DNA from: Kangiella shandongensis
GTDB taxonomy: Bacteria > Pseudomonadota > Gammaproteobacteria > Enterobacterales > Kangiellaceae
Reading direction: 5' to 3'
Length of the DNA: 64,000 nucleotides
Assembly: GCF_020005365.1 (NCBI RefSeq)
Contig: NZ_JACNML010000002.1
Location: 248,001-312,000, forward strand
Below the pieces are notes generated by a model. It saw nothing but the letters and a program-made list of their open reading frames with translations, did no database searches and had not been told where the DNA came from. A program made the translations under genes and the position numbers. Below, piece after piece: positions 1 through 8,687 of this stretch. The stretch's first letter is position 1; each line of letters opens with the position of its first letter.

Positions 1-13
1 ACCTTCAAACCAT

Positions 14-37
14 AAAAAAAGGCGCTTAAAGCGCCTT
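14..37 (-). terminator. Intrinsic terminator of the azurin gene
   Basis: A GGCGCTT/AAGCGCC hairpin lies just past the azurin stop codon. On the minus strand it is followed by a run of seven T, the standard intrinsic-terminator layout. Confidence 0.85.
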
Positions 38-57
38 CTTTAATATCCAGGTATCAA

Positions 58-483
58 TTACTCAACCGTAATCGTTCCTTTCATGACGAAAGAGTGTCCC
101 GGGAAGCTGCAGATGAATTCGTAGGTACCAGCTTCATCTATTTTGAAGCTAATACTGTCCGACTCACCGCCGCCAATCACTTTGGTATGAGCAATGACTT
201 TGTCCGAGTTTTTAGGGATATAGTCATTATCTTTAGCCTTCTGAGCTTTCTGTGCAAACGCTTTAGTATCAGCACCTTTAGTAAGAATGACGACATTATG
301 GCCCATCACGTTCTTACCCAACTTACCGGTATGATTTAGGGTCAGGTTAATATCTTCACCTGCGTTTACTTTGATATCAGTAACATCAAACTGCATCTGA
401 TCGTTTGCATTAATTGTAATATCTTTTGCAGCCAATGGCATTACTGCAAGCGTTAATACCAAAGATAATAGTGCCTTATACAT
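58..483 (-). CDS. azu: Azurin, type 1 blue copper protein
   Basis: Periplasmic cupredoxin that shuttles single electrons, for example between cytochromes and terminal oxidases or reductases. The 141-aa product has an N-terminal signal peptide (about residues 1-19, ending PLAA). The copper ligands are visible: His in the GHNVV segment, then Cys, His and Met in CSFPGHSFVM near the C terminus, the azurin order His-Cys-His-Met. Length matches mature azurin of about 122-128 residues. The ATG is preceded by an AAAGGTG ribosome site. It stands alone between its own terminator and the hut locus, so its redox partner cannot be told from context. Confidence 0.93.
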   Translation of the reverse strand: MYKALLSLVLTLAVMPLAAKDITINANDQMQFDVTDIKVNAGEDINLTLNHTGKLGKNVMGHNVVILTKGADTKAFAQKAQKAKDNDYIPKNSDKVIAHTKVIGGGESDSISFKIDEAGTYEFICSFPGHSFVMKGTITVE

Positions 484-598
484 AGAATCACCTTTACGTT
501 GTTATAAACCTGCATTAATAATACTCCTTTTGTCTAAAATTTATACCTGTCAACGCAAATTTTCATCGTATATTTCGTATCGAAAAGCAATGCTTTGA

Positions 599-1810
599 TT
601 ACTTTTCCTTATCCATAAATTGAACCAACTGAGCCAGTAACGACTGTAAAACCTTAGTTACGTCCGCGGCCTTCTCATGGTCGTAAAAACGCTCTTTTTC
701 TTTTAAGTAGGTTGCTTGCGAAAGCTCCAACTGAACAGTATAAATATTATTGTCAGGGTCAGCATACTGGCGCGTAATATAGCCTCCTTTAAATCGACCA
801 TTAATAATTTTTGAGTAACCGTGGGTATCGAAGTTTTGTAGCAAGGAGCTTAATTCATGCTCAACAGTCTTCCCTTCGTTGGTGCCAAAATTAAAGTCCG
901 GTAACTGCCCCTCAAAAAACCTTGGTACACGTGACTGAATAGTATGCGCTTCAAATAACAGGCAATAGCCAAACTTTGCTTTAGTGTGCTCAATTAACTG
1001 CTGCAGCTTGTCATGATACGGCTTCCAATACAGCTCGGTACGGCGCTTAACTTCAGTAGAGTCAGGTTCCTTGCCATCACCGTAGAGCGGTTCGGTATCA
1101 AACGTCGAAGTCGGACATAATTCGGTATTATCGGCCCCTTTGTATAAAACTTTGCCGCTAGAGTCACGGTTTAAGTCGATCAGATAGCGCGAATAGTTGG
1201 CATTCATTCGACTCACGCCTAAGGCATCTAAGAAATCGTATAACTGAACCAGATACCAATCTGTATCCGCGCTGTTAAGCGCTGCAGGAGTCATCTGCCT
1301 CAGCACATCATGAGGCATAAACTGGCCATGGTGTGGCATTGAAACGATCACTGGCGAGTCGTGGTCTACGAAGTCATAAACAGGAATCGCCTTGTCCGTC
1401 AAAACAAGACTGGCTCTATCCAGCGGCATAAGATCAGCCGCAACGTAACCTGTTCGAGCCAGGTCAGACTCAATCACTTTATCACTGTAATAATAACTCA
1501 CCAGTTTCTTTGCATCATGAATCAGAAGCGGACACTTTTCCTCCACCACAGCCCATGACTCTGTGTTGAAATACCACTTGACCTGGTAGAGATAATCTAA
1601 AAAGAAATCCGTTAAGGTACGGTGGTACTTTTCTTCCGCCCCTAATGCGCTGGTTAGTTCAATCAGGTCTTTATGAAACTTTTCCCTGGCATCAGTGATG
1701 GATTTTCGACAAATATAATACCAGGCCACCTTTAAATGCGCTAAGTGATTGAATTCATCCGCTGATACTTGCTGTGTTTGGAACCGAGAGAATAAAGTTT
1801 CTGAGTTCAT
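599..1810 (-). CDS. hutG: N-formylglutamate amidohydrolase (HutG-like) with an extra N-terminal domain
   Basis: Family reaction: N-formylglutamate to glutamate plus formate, the last step of the HutF/HutG branch of histidine degradation. The C-terminal part (about residues 150-400) is a recognisable FGase: SPVIVSMPHHG (152-162), YSRYLIDLNRD (206-216) and the TSTFDTEPLY stretch (234-243). The enzyme is normally about 260-290 aa. Here it has about 130 extra N-terminal residues that look like a small helical domain also known as a stand-alone protein (NHLAHLKVAWYY and KYHRTLTDF segments); its function is unknown to me. It is divergent from hutC across a palindromic operator, so histidine or urocanate control is likely. 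No hutF or hutI is in this window. The FGase call is firm; physiological substrate is inferred from neighbours. Confidence 0.85.
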   Translation of the reverse strand: MNSETLFSRFQTQQVSADEFNHLAHLKVAWYYICRKSITDAREKFHKDLIELTSALGAEEKYHRTLTDFFLDYLYQVKWYFNTESWAVVEEKCPLLIHDAKKLVSYYYSDKVIESDLARTGYVAADLMPLDRASLVLTDKAIPVYDFVDHDSPVIVSMPHHGQFMPHDVLRQMTPAALNSADTDWYLVQLYDFLDALGVSRMNANYSRYLIDLNRDSSGKVLYKGADNTELCPTSTFDTEPLYGDGKEPDSTEVKRRTELYWKPYHDKLQQLIEHTKAKFGYCLLFEAHTIQSRVPRFFEGQLPDFNFGTNEGKTVEHELSSLLQNFDTHGYSKIINGRFKGGYITRQYADPDNNIYTVQLELSQATYLKEKERFYDHEKAADVTKVLQSLLAQLVQFMDKEK

Positions 1811-1878
1811 ATGCTTAAACTACCTTCGTTTCTATATTTTTACTTGAAAAGTCTGCCGCTTTATTAGTATAGTTCAAC

Positions 1879-1890
1879 TTGTATATACAA
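1879..1890. promoter_or_regulatory. HutC operator palindrome
   Basis: A perfect 12-bp palindrome, TTGTATATACAA, contains the TGTA-N2-TACA core described for HutC sites in other proteobacteria. It sits between the divergent amidohydrolase gene (start 69 bp away) and hutC (72 bp away), so one site could repress both directions. Confidence 0.75.
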
Positions 1891-1961
1891 CTTAGCATAC
1901 AGGAAATTTTGCCAGGTTCAAGCCACGATAAGGACGTACCAACTTTGCAACTGAATAAGAA

Positions 1962-2693
1962 ATGACAGAAGCGAACGCACGCCGCTATATGGTGGTTAAA
2001 AATTTTATTAAGCAGGGTATCGAAGATGGTAGCTGGAAGGAGCATAAACGCGTTCCTTCAGAAAACCAGCTGGTAGAAACCTGTAACGTCAGCCGCATGA
2101 CGGCGCGTCGTGCCCTCGACGAATTAACGGAAGAAGGCATTCTATACCGGGTGCAAGGCCGTGGCACCTTTGTAGCTCCTAAGAAACTGCATTCCCCCAT
2201 GCTTGAAATTCGCAACATTGCCGATGAAGTCAGTGAGAGGGGCCATAAATACTCCAATGAGTTAATTTTGTTGCAAAAGGAGCAATGCCCTAATCATCTG
2301 TTACATTACTTTGATTTAGATGAAGGCGATGATATATACCACTCCATCATGGTGCATAAGGAAGATAATAAGCCCATCCAAATCGAGCAACGTTATGTTA
2401 ATCCGAAAGCGGCGCCCGATTACCTGAAACAGAACTTTAATGAAATGACACCTAACGTCTACCTGTCGGCTGTTGCACCGCTGACTCAGGCTGAGCATCA
2501 GATCGAAGCCAAAGAAGCCGATCCGTTTATGCGTGTCACACTCAAACTACAGGACAACGAACCAGTTCTGTCGATCGACCGCACCACATGGTCTAGAGAT
2601 TTACTGGTCAGTTACTGTCAATTATTCCACCCTGCCAGCCGTTTTAAGCTGACAGGACGTTTTACCACAGAACATCAATTGACCGAGCTATAA
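1962..2693 (+). CDS. hutC: Histidine utilization repressor HutC, GntR family
   Basis: Transcriptional repressor of hut genes, normally released by urocanate. Residues about 10-75 form a GntR winged helix ([23 protein letters not shown], then the GRGTFV wing). Residues about 90-235 are a UTRA effector domain ending in the HutC-like RFTTEHQL segment. The 243-aa length is normal. The ATG at residue 1 was kept because the next Met (residue 10) would truncate the first helix, although the ribosome site is weak. It heads the hutC-hutU-hutH run and lies beside a matching operator, which suggests autoregulation. Confidence 0.92.
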   Translation: MTEANARRYMVVKNFIKQGIEDGSWKEHKRVPSENQLVETCNVSRMTARRALDELTEEGILYRVQGRGTFVAPKKLHSPMLEIRNIADEVSERGHKYSNELILLQKEQCPNHLLHYFDLDEGDDIYHSIMVHKEDNKPIQIEQRYVNPKAAPDYLKQNFNEMTPNVYLSAVAPLTQAEHQIEAKEADPFMRVTLKLQDNEPVLSIDRTTWSRDLLVSYCQLFHPASRFKLTGRFTTEHQLTEL

Positions 2694-2728
2694 GTTCGGA
2701 CAATCAACAACATGAGAGAGGAATCAAA

Positions 2729-4414
2729 ATGTCGGATACAAATTTTGAAAAGAAACGTTTTGATGCAGGTCGTGAAATCAGAGCACCTCACGGCACAGAC
2801 TTAAATGCAAAGTCATGGCTAACCGAAGCACCACTTCGTATGCTGATGAATAACCTGGATCCGGACGTAGCCGAGCACCCACAGGGGCTTGTGGTCTATG
2901 GTGGTATCGGCCGTGCGGCACGTGACTGGGAATGTTACGACAAAATCGTTGAAAGCCTCAAAGAACTTAATGACGATGAAACCTTATTGGTTCAATCCGG
3001 TAAGCCTGTTGGTGTATTTAAAACTCATGCCGATGCACCTCGTGTCTTAATCGCTAACTCCAACCTGGTACCGCACTGGGCAAACTGGGAGCATTTTAAC
3101 GAGCTCGATCGCAAAGGCTTGATGATGTACGGCCAGATGACTGCAGGTTCATGGATTTACATCGGCAGTCAGGGCATTGTCCAGGGGACATACGAAACCT
3201 TTGTTGAAGCGGGTCGCCAACACTTTGACGGTAATACAAAAGGTAAATGGATTTTAACCGGTGGTCTAGGCGGTATGGGTGGCGCTCAGCCACTGGCGGC
3301 AACCATGGCAGGCTACTGCATGATCGCTGTTGAGTGTGATGAAACTCGAATCGACTTCCGACTGCGCACAGGCTACGTTGATAAGAAAGCGAAAACAATC
3401 GATGAAGCTTTATCGATGTTGCAGGAAGCTTTAGATAAAGGCGAAGCGATTTCAATCGGCCTGTTAGGAAACGCAGCCGATGTGTTCCCTGAATTACAGC
3501 AGCGTGGCGTTAAACCAGACTTGGTAACAGATCAAACCTCTGCACATGATCCGGTTAACGGTTACCTTCCACAGGGCTGGACGGTTGAAGAATGGCGCGA
3601 AAAAGCACAGACAACCCCGGAAGAGGTCTCTAAGGCAGCTAAAAAGTCCATGGCCGTTCAAGTTAAGGCCATGGTTGAGTTTGCTCACGCGGGTATCCCT
3701 ACTGTCGACTATGGTAACAATATCCGTCAGATGGCACTGGAAGAAGGCGTAGAAAATGCATTCGACTTTCCGGGCTTTGTACCCGCCTATATCCGCCCTC
3801 TTTTCTGCCGCGGTATCGGGCCGTTCCGCTGGGCCGCACTTTCTGGTGATCCGGAAGATATTTATAAAACCGATCAAAAAGTCAAAGAAATCATTGCTGA
3901 CGATCCACACCTGCATAACTGGCTGGATATGGCGAGAGAACGAATCCAGTTCCAAGGCTTACCGTCACGTATCTGTTGGGTCGGTTTAGGACTACGCCAT
4001 AAATTAGGCTTAGCCTTCAATGAAATGGTTAAAAATGGCGAGCTAAAGGCTCCCGTTGTTATTGGTCGAGATCACCTTGACTCAGGTTCTGTTGCCAGTC
4101 CAAACCGTGAAACAGAAGGCATGAAAGATGGTTCGGATGCCGTATCAGACTGGCCACTGCTTAACGCCATGCTAAACGTAGCAGGTGGTGCAACCTGGGT
4201 ATCCCTGCACCACGGCGGAGGCGTTGGTATGGGCTTCTCACAACACTCAGGTGTAGTAATTTGCTGTGACGGTAGCGATGAGGCCGCTGAGCGTATTAAC
4301 CGCGTACTGTTTAATGATCCAGCGACCGGTGTTATGCGCCACGCCGATGCAGGCTACGAAGCGGCAATCGAATGCGCTAAAGAGAACAACTTAAATCTTC
4401 CCATGGTGAAGTAA
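2729..4414 (+). CDS. hutU: Urocanate hydratase
   Basis: Second step of histidine degradation: urocanate plus water gives imidazolonepropionate, with a tightly bound NAD+ acting as electrophile. The 561-aa protein has the usual length and clear landmarks: [13 protein letters not shown] (the Gly-rich NAD site, about residues 177-190), the [21 protein letters not shown] segment that carries the family's conserved Cys, and a C-terminal [15 protein letters not shown] block. An AGAGAGGAA ribosome site precedes the ATG. It follows hutC by 35 bp and precedes hutH by 53 bp, so the three genes probably share a transcript under HutC control. Confidence 0.97.
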   Translation: MSDTNFEKKRFDAGREIRAPHGTDLNAKSWLTEAPLRMLMNNLDPDVAEHPQGLVVYGGIGRAARDWECYDKIVESLKELNDDETLLVQSGKPVGVFKTHADAPRVLIANSNLVPHWANWEHFNELDRKGLMMYGQMTAGSWIYIGSQGIVQGTYETFVEAGRQHFDGNTKGKWILTGGLGGMGGAQPLAATMAGYCMIAVECDETRIDFRLRTGYVDKKAKTIDEALSMLQEALDKGEAISIGLLGNAADVFPELQQRGVKPDLVTDQTSAHDPVNGYLPQGWTVEEWREKAQTTPEEVSKAAKKSMAVQVKAMVEFAHAGIPTVDYGNNIRQMALEEGVENAFDFPGFVPAYIRPLFCRGIGPFRWAALSGDPEDIYKTDQKVKEIIADDPHLHNWLDMARERIQFQGLPSRICWVGLGLRHKLGLAFNEMVKNGELKAPVVIGRDHLDSGSVASPNRETEGMKDGSDAVSDWPLLNAMLNVAGGATWVSLHHGGGVGMGFSQHSGVVICCDGSDEAAERINRVLFNDPATGVMRHADAGYEAAIECAKENNLNLPMVK

Positions 4415-4467
4415 GAACTGACGAGACAGTTTACAAGCTGTTTTATCAATTATAGGGTTATTAATTT

Positions 4468-5997
4468 ATGACAACATTTACGTTAACACCCGGCGAGCTG
4501 AGCCTCGCCGACTGTCGAGATATTTACTCGAAGCCTTGTCAGATCGAACTGAATGCTGACTATTATCCAGTCATTGATCGCTCGGCACAAACCGTTGCTG
4601 ACGTGGTCGAAAATAATCAGACTGTTTATGGAATTAACACCGGCTTTGGTCTTCTAGCTTCAACGCGTATTCCTCGCGATAAACTGGAACTACTCCAGGA
4701 AAGCTTAGTGCTGTCGCACTCAGCAGGTATTGGCGAGCTACTACCTGACAATGTAGTGCGCTTATTGATGGTATTAAAACTGTCCAGCCTGTCACAGGGC
4801 CATTCTGGAGTTCGTCGTGAAACCGTTGACGCTTTAATCCAGCTGGTAAACCATGAAGTTTACCCGTGTATTCCTGAAAAAGGATCGGTTGGTGCCTCGG
4901 GTGACCTGGCCCCACTGGCACACATGAGCTGTACTTTGATTGGTGTCGGTGAAGTTCGTCATAACGGCAAAATCCTGAGCGCCGAAGAGGGCCTTAAGAT
5001 TGCTGGTTTAAAACCAATGACGCTTGCCGCGAAGGAAGGTTTAGCGCTACTGAACGGGACACAATGTTCGACGGCTCTTGCTTTAGCCGGTTTATTCGGA
5101 GCAGAAAACAACTTCTCAGCGGCAATTGTTGCTGGTGGACTAACCGTAGACGCTGTACTCGGTTCAGTCGCGCCATTCGATGCTCGAATTCACAAAGTGC
5201 GCGGTCACGATGGGCAGAAAAAAGTCGCTTTATCACTGCTTAACTTAATTAAAGACAGTGAAATCAACAAGTCTCATGAAGACTGCGATAAAGTTCAGGA
5301 TCCCTACTCGCTTCGTTGCCAACCACAGGTTATGGGTGCCGCTCTGGATCACATGCGCTTTGCCGCTTCAGTATTGTTGACTGAAGCAAACGCCGTTTCT
5401 GACAACCCTCTCGTATTCCCTGAAGATGGTGACATTATTTCTGGCGGCAACTTCCATGCCGAACCCGTTGCCATGTCTTCGGACTTACTGGCCGTGGTTA
5501 TTTCTGAAGTTGGCGCCATTGTCGAGCGACGTATTGCATTGATGCTGGATAAGCACTTAAGTGGTCTTCCAGCATTTCTGGTTGAGGACAGCGGCGTTAA
5601 CTCTGGCTTTATGATTGCTCAGGTTACAGCAGCAGCACTGGCTTCTGAAAATAAGACGTTGGCCCACCCTGCTTCGGTCGATAGTTTACCGACCTCTGCT
5701 AATCAGGAAGACCATGTCTCCATGGCCACTTTTGCCGCCCGTCGCTTACGCGATATGAATTTCAATACTGCGGGCGTTATTGCCGTTGAGTTATTAAGCG
5801 CGGCACAAGGCATCGACTTTAGAGCCCCATTGAAAACATCCAATACACTGCAAAAAGCTTACAATGCCATTCGTGAGAAAGTCCCATACTACGACAAAGA
5901 TCGTCATTTTGGCCCTGACATCGAAGCCATTCGTGAGCTGATCGAAAGCGGCTTTTTTAATCAATTTACCAGAGAGCTAGAGCTTCCAAGTATCTAA
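4468..5997 (+). CDS. hutH: Histidine ammonia-lyase
   Basis: First step of histidine degradation: L-histidine to trans-urocanate plus ammonia. The Ala143-Ser144-Gly145 triplet inside [12 protein letters not shown] is the precursor of the MIO electrophilic cofactor. YGINTGFG near residue 54 holds the conserved active-site Tyr, and [11 protein letters not shown] and the [10 protein letters not shown] block further down are also family signatures. At 509 aa it is full length. It is the last gene of the hutC-hutU-hutH run and is closed by a strong terminator. The next enzyme needed after HutU, imidazolonepropionase HutI, is not in the window and must be encoded elsewhere. Confidence 0.97.
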   Translation: MTTFTLTPGELSLADCRDIYSKPCQIELNADYYPVIDRSAQTVADVVENNQTVYGINTGFGLLASTRIPRDKLELLQESLVLSHSAGIGELLPDNVVRLLMVLKLSSLSQGHSGVRRETVDALIQLVNHEVYPCIPEKGSVGASGDLAPLAHMSCTLIGVGEVRHNGKILSAEEGLKIAGLKPMTLAAKEGLALLNGTQCSTALALAGLFGAENNFSAAIVAGGLTVDAVLGSVAPFDARIHKVRGHDGQKKVALSLLNLIKDSEINKSHEDCDKVQDPYSLRCQPQVMGAALDHMRFAASVLLTEANAVSDNPLVFPEDGDIISGGNFHAEPVAMSSDLLAVVISEVGAIVERRIALMLDKHLSGLPAFLVEDSGVNSGFMIAQVTAAALASENKTLAHPASVDSLPTSANQEDHVSMATFAARRLRDMNFNTAGVIAVELLSAAQGIDFRAPLKTSNTLQKAYNAIREKVPYYDKDRHFGPDIEAIRELIESGFFNQFTRELELPSI

Positions 5998-6021
5998 CTG
6001 CTCATTAGTAGCCTACGCAAT

Positions 6022-6050
6022 AAAAAAGCACCTTCCGGTGCTTTTTTATT
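6022..6050. terminator. Bidirectional terminator between hutH and the TetR gene
   Basis: A perfect 11-bp stem, AAAAAAGCACC/GGTGCTTTTTT, with a 4-nt loop gives a T run on both strands. It serves hutH on plus and the convergent regulator gene on minus. Confidence 0.9.
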
Positions 6051-6061
6051 GCAGCAAAGAC

Positions 6062-6688
6062 TTAAAAGGACTGTGTGGCGTAGTTAATAACTCTCTGAAG
6101 TCTTTCATGAGAGGCCCTACTTCTAGCCATTACAGCCAGGCCAAACTGTATCGTTAACAAAAAATCCGCTAACTCGTCTGGGGAAGCCGTTGAGTTTAAC
6201 TCACCTTTTTTCAGCTCTTCCTGAAAAAAGCTCGCAAGCTCACTTCTCGAGTTATGATTTATGCTACGGACTTTCCTCATGGCCTCTTCAGGCAAACAGT
6301 CACTCTCGGCTTCACAAGTGCTAGTCATTACAAAGCACCCTTTAGGTAAATCCGAATCCAGCAACTTCTCTACTATTGACTCAAGATACAGGCGGACCCT
6401 TTGCTTTAAACCGAATTGTCTATCCAATAGCTTTGCTGCATGTGGCGAACCGTATTCACAAACATATTGCTCTAAAGCACTGATGAAAAGCTTTTCTTTA
6501 TTGCCAAATGCGGTATATAAACTGGGCTTATTAATGCCCATTGCCGCAGTTAAATCACTCAATGATGTACCGCTATAGCCTTTTTGCCAAAAGACTTTCA
6601 TAGCGCTCGCTAAAGCGTCGCTTTTCTCAAACGTTCTTTGCCTACCCACCATTGTACTACCCAATACTTTCGATACATTACTTGACAT
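6062..6688 (-). CDS. TetR/AcrR family transcriptional regulator
   Basis: Probable ligand-released repressor. After about 15 residues the N-terminal half reads as a TetR helix-turn-helix: ALASAMKVFWQKGYSGTSL, then LTAAMGINKPSLYTAFGNK. Residues about 85-205 are the variable ligand and dimer domain, with no clue to the inducer. Start is uncertain. The annotated first ATG lies only 2 bp from a palindromic operator, leaving no room for a promoter, so the inner Met13 (position 6652, MVGRQRTF) is a good alternative start. It is divergent from an SDR oxidoreductase, a common regulator-target pairing, and both genes probably share the twin operators between them. Confidence 0.9.
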   Translation of the reverse strand: MSSNVSKVLGSTMVGRQRTFEKSDALASAMKVFWQKGYSGTSLSDLTAAMGINKPSLYTAFGNKEKLFISALEQYVCEYGSPHAAKLLDRQFGLKQRVRLYLESIVEKLLDSDLPKGCFVMTSTCEAESDCLPEEAMRKVRSINHNSRSELASFFQEELKKGELNSTASPDELADFLLTIQFGLAVMARSRASHERLQRVINYATQSF

Positions 6689-6690
6689 TA

Positions 6691-6734
6691 TATACCGAGT
6701 GGTACAGTATGCAACACATGTACCGATCGGTACA
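6691..6734. promoter_or_regulatory. Twin TetR-type operators
   Basis: Two related 16-bp palindromes: TGTACCGATCGGTACA (6719-6734, perfect) and TATACCGAGTGGTACA (6691-6706, imperfect). Their centres are 28 bp apart. They lie in the divergent gap between the TetR gene and the SDR gene and are the obvious binding sites of that regulator. Confidence 0.8.
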
Positions 6735-6764
6735 AATTGCTAGTGTGAACCTAAGGAGTTAAAA

Positions 6765-7520
6765 GTGAGTAATTTAATCAACAAAAATGTAGTAATAACT
6801 GGCGGAAATAGCGGCATCGGTTATGCAACGGCAAAAAAATTCAAGCAAAAAGGGGCTAATGTGATTATTACCGGTCGTAATAAAACCGCAGTAGCAAAAG
6901 CTGCCACTGAACTTGACGTAGAAGGTATTGTGGCAGATCAAGCAAATACAGATGATACCCACAACCTGGTTGATACAGTTAAAGAGAAGTTTGGAAGTGT
7001 CGATGTGCTATTCATTAATGCAGGAGTCGTTAAATTTGCACCCGTAGAGGAAATGGATGAAGCACAATTTGATGACATTATGAATATTAACTTCAAAGGA
7101 GCCTTTTTCACCCTACAGAAGTTTATCCCAATTCTAAGTAAAGGCTCATCTGTTATTAATCTTTCCTCAATCAATGCTTATACAGGAATGCCTAATACCG
7201 CTGTTTACGCAGCTAGTAAAGCCGCTTTAAACGCACTAACCCGAACAGCAGCTTACGAACTTGCCCCTCAGGAAATCAGGGTAAACTCTGTCAATCCAGG
7301 ACCTGTTAATACGGCTATTTTTGGAAAATTAGGGATGCCTGAAGAAGCATTTAATGAGTTTGCCGGTGTCGTACAGGAACGCATTCCCATGAAGCGATTC
7401 GGCGAGCCTAAGGATATTGCTAATTTGGTAGCATTTCTAGCATCAGATGAAGCCAGTTTTATCACGGGTGCGGAATATAATATTGACGGTGGTATTAATG
7501 TGAATCCTATCCTTCAGTAG
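6765..7520 (+). CDS. SDR family NAD(P)-dependent oxidoreductase
   Basis: Classical short-chain dehydrogenase/reductase of 251 aa, cytoplasmic. The cofactor motif TGGNSGIGYA is at about residues 12-21, INAG follows at about 84-87, and the catalytic set is Ser (LSSINAY), Tyr and Lys (VYAASKAAL), with PGPVNTAI after it. The C terminus ASFITGAEYNIDGG is typical of this family. The start is GTG, chosen because AAGGAG lies just upstream. The substrate cannot be read from sequence. Control by the divergent TetR protein is likely, and such modules often answer to small electrophiles or solvents, but that is inference. Confidence 0.9.
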   Translation: MSNLINKNVVITGGNSGIGYATAKKFKQKGANVIITGRNKTAVAKAATELDVEGIVADQANTDDTHNLVDTVKEKFGSVDVLFINAGVVKFAPVEEMDEAQFDDIMNINFKGAFFTLQKFIPILSKGSSVINLSSINAYTGMPNTAVYAASKAALNALTRTAAYELAPQEIRVNSVNPGPVNTAIFGKLGMPEEAFNEFAGVVQERIPMKRFGEPKDIANLVAFLASDEASFITGAEYNIDGGINVNPILQ

Positions 7521-7547
7521 TGTGAAATACAGGGTCACCTGAGAGCT

Positions 7548-7578
7548 CGACACTCTCTGGATCGCCCAGAGAGTGTCG
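7548..7578. repeat. Perfect 13-bp inverted repeat without a T run
   Basis: CGACACTCTCTGG pairs perfectly with CCAGAGAGTGTCG across a 5-nt loop. It lies between the convergent SDR gene and the small secreted-protein gene. Neither strand has a following T tract, so it is not a classic intrinsic terminator; it may block decay of the 3' end or end transcription in another way. Confidence 0.7.
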
Positions 7579-7616
7579 GATAAGGAAACCGATACTACAG
7601 AAACTAAGTGTTCAAA

Positions 7617-7952
7617 CTACATGCCTAAAGAGATTTCAGCGATACGCCGACGCGCTTTACGCAGATGAGTAGTAAACTCTTGCTTTTTAAGAAGGTGTTT
7701 ATAACTCTCAGACTGATACAGATGATTCACTAACTGCTTTTGGCGTTTATACTCATCAGGCATATAATCGACCCCAACTTTACACCAGGCCATGCCTTTT
7801 AAGCGGAGTTGCTCCGGATGCCCCTTGCCCTGAACAAACTTACAGATAGAGACAATTTTATCAGCCATTTGAGAATCAATATCTAAAACTTCTGCTTTTG
7901 TTACACTCGCTCCGACCAGAAGCAATATCCCAGTGAGGATTGGTTTCTTCAT
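7617..7952 (-). CDS. Small secreted protein of unknown function
   Basis: I do not recognise this 111-aa protein. It begins with a clear signal peptide (MKKPILTGILLLVGASVTKA), so the mature form of about 91 residues is periplasmic or secreted. The mature part is basic, mostly helical by composition, and has two cysteines (CKFVQG and AWCKVG) that could form a disulfide. It follows yceI on the same strand with a 79-bp gap and may be co-transcribed with it. Confidence 0.7.
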   Translation of the reverse strand: MKKPILTGILLLVGASVTKAEVLDIDSQMADKIVSICKFVQGKGHPEQLRLKGMAWCKVGVDYMPDEYKRQKQLVNHLYQSESYKHLLKKQEFTTHLRKARRRIAEISLGM

Positions 7953-8031
7953 TTTCCTTTACTCTAACGCTATATGGTTAATAACAATAAGAGCTGAAAC
8001 CCGATCCCAAGTTATTTTTTACTTCCTGTAA

Positions 8032-8601
8032 TTAAGGTTTAACAGCTATATCAAACTTAACTTCTACTTCGTGCCTGACCCAGTCGGGGTTCTTCCAAGA
8101 ACCAAGTCCAAGTTCAAAGTCAAGCCGGTTTATTGTAAGTTTGCCACTAAGCTGCAACAAGTCGACCAGTTCACGAATTTCTATTCTAAAGCTGTATGGT
8201 CTTGTTATTTCTTTAATTTTTAACTCACCTGCCAGCTCATAAGTGTCGTCAGAAACAGCCTTTATTGATGTCGACTTAAAGTAACTTCTAGGTGTATTTT
8301 GCACGTCAAACCAGTTGTTTTTTTTGAGCATTGAGTCACGTTTTGAACTACCGCTTTCTACCGAGGCTAAATCAACAGTAACGTTGATCTTACTTTGTTC
8401 AAGATTGTTATTGTCAAAATCAGCATTGACCTCAAAGCTTTCAAAGTGCCCCGTAAATGTATTCTTCTTATTTTGTACGCCACTGAACTGGATGTAACTG
8501 TCATCCGCCAATTTTGTATACTCTTTAGCACCAGCCATTAATGACAAGCCCATTAATAAAATACCTAAACTTAATTTATTTTTGTAAAACATAGCTATCA
8601 T
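8032..8601 (-). CDS. YceI family periplasmic protein
   Basis: YceI proteins are lipocalin-like beta barrels that bind isoprenoid-type lipids such as polyprenols; many are induced by base or osmotic stress. The 189-aa product has a signal peptide ending LMAGA (about residue 25), then the YceI pattern: DDSYIQFSGVQNKKNTFTGHF, DLASVESGSSKRDSMLKK, FDVQNTPRSYFKS and a GLGSW...VRHEVEVKFDI close. Met4 (MFYKNKL) is a plausible alternative start because AAGG sits 11 nt before it and only 2 nt before Met1. The ligand here is unknown. Confidence 0.88.
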   Translation of the reverse strand: MIAMFYKNKLSLGILLMGLSLMAGAKEYTKLADDSYIQFSGVQNKKNTFTGHFESFEVNADFDNNNLEQSKINVTVDLASVESGSSKRDSMLKKNNWFDVQNTPRSYFKSTSIKAVSDDTYELAGELKIKEITRPYSFRIEIRELVDLLQLSGKLTINRLDFELGLGSWKNPDWVRHEVEVKFDIAVKP

Positions 8602-8687
8602 TACCTTAAGAATTTTGTCTTAAATAACCCTTTTGAGTTACTCTGACGTTTATAGAGGCATAACTGTGAAAATACAAGGAAACCCTT

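Noticed and set aside
1815-2045. Minus-strand open frame covering the hut operator and hutC start
   Set aside because: It overlaps the well-supported hutC N terminus and the operator and has no protein-like signature.
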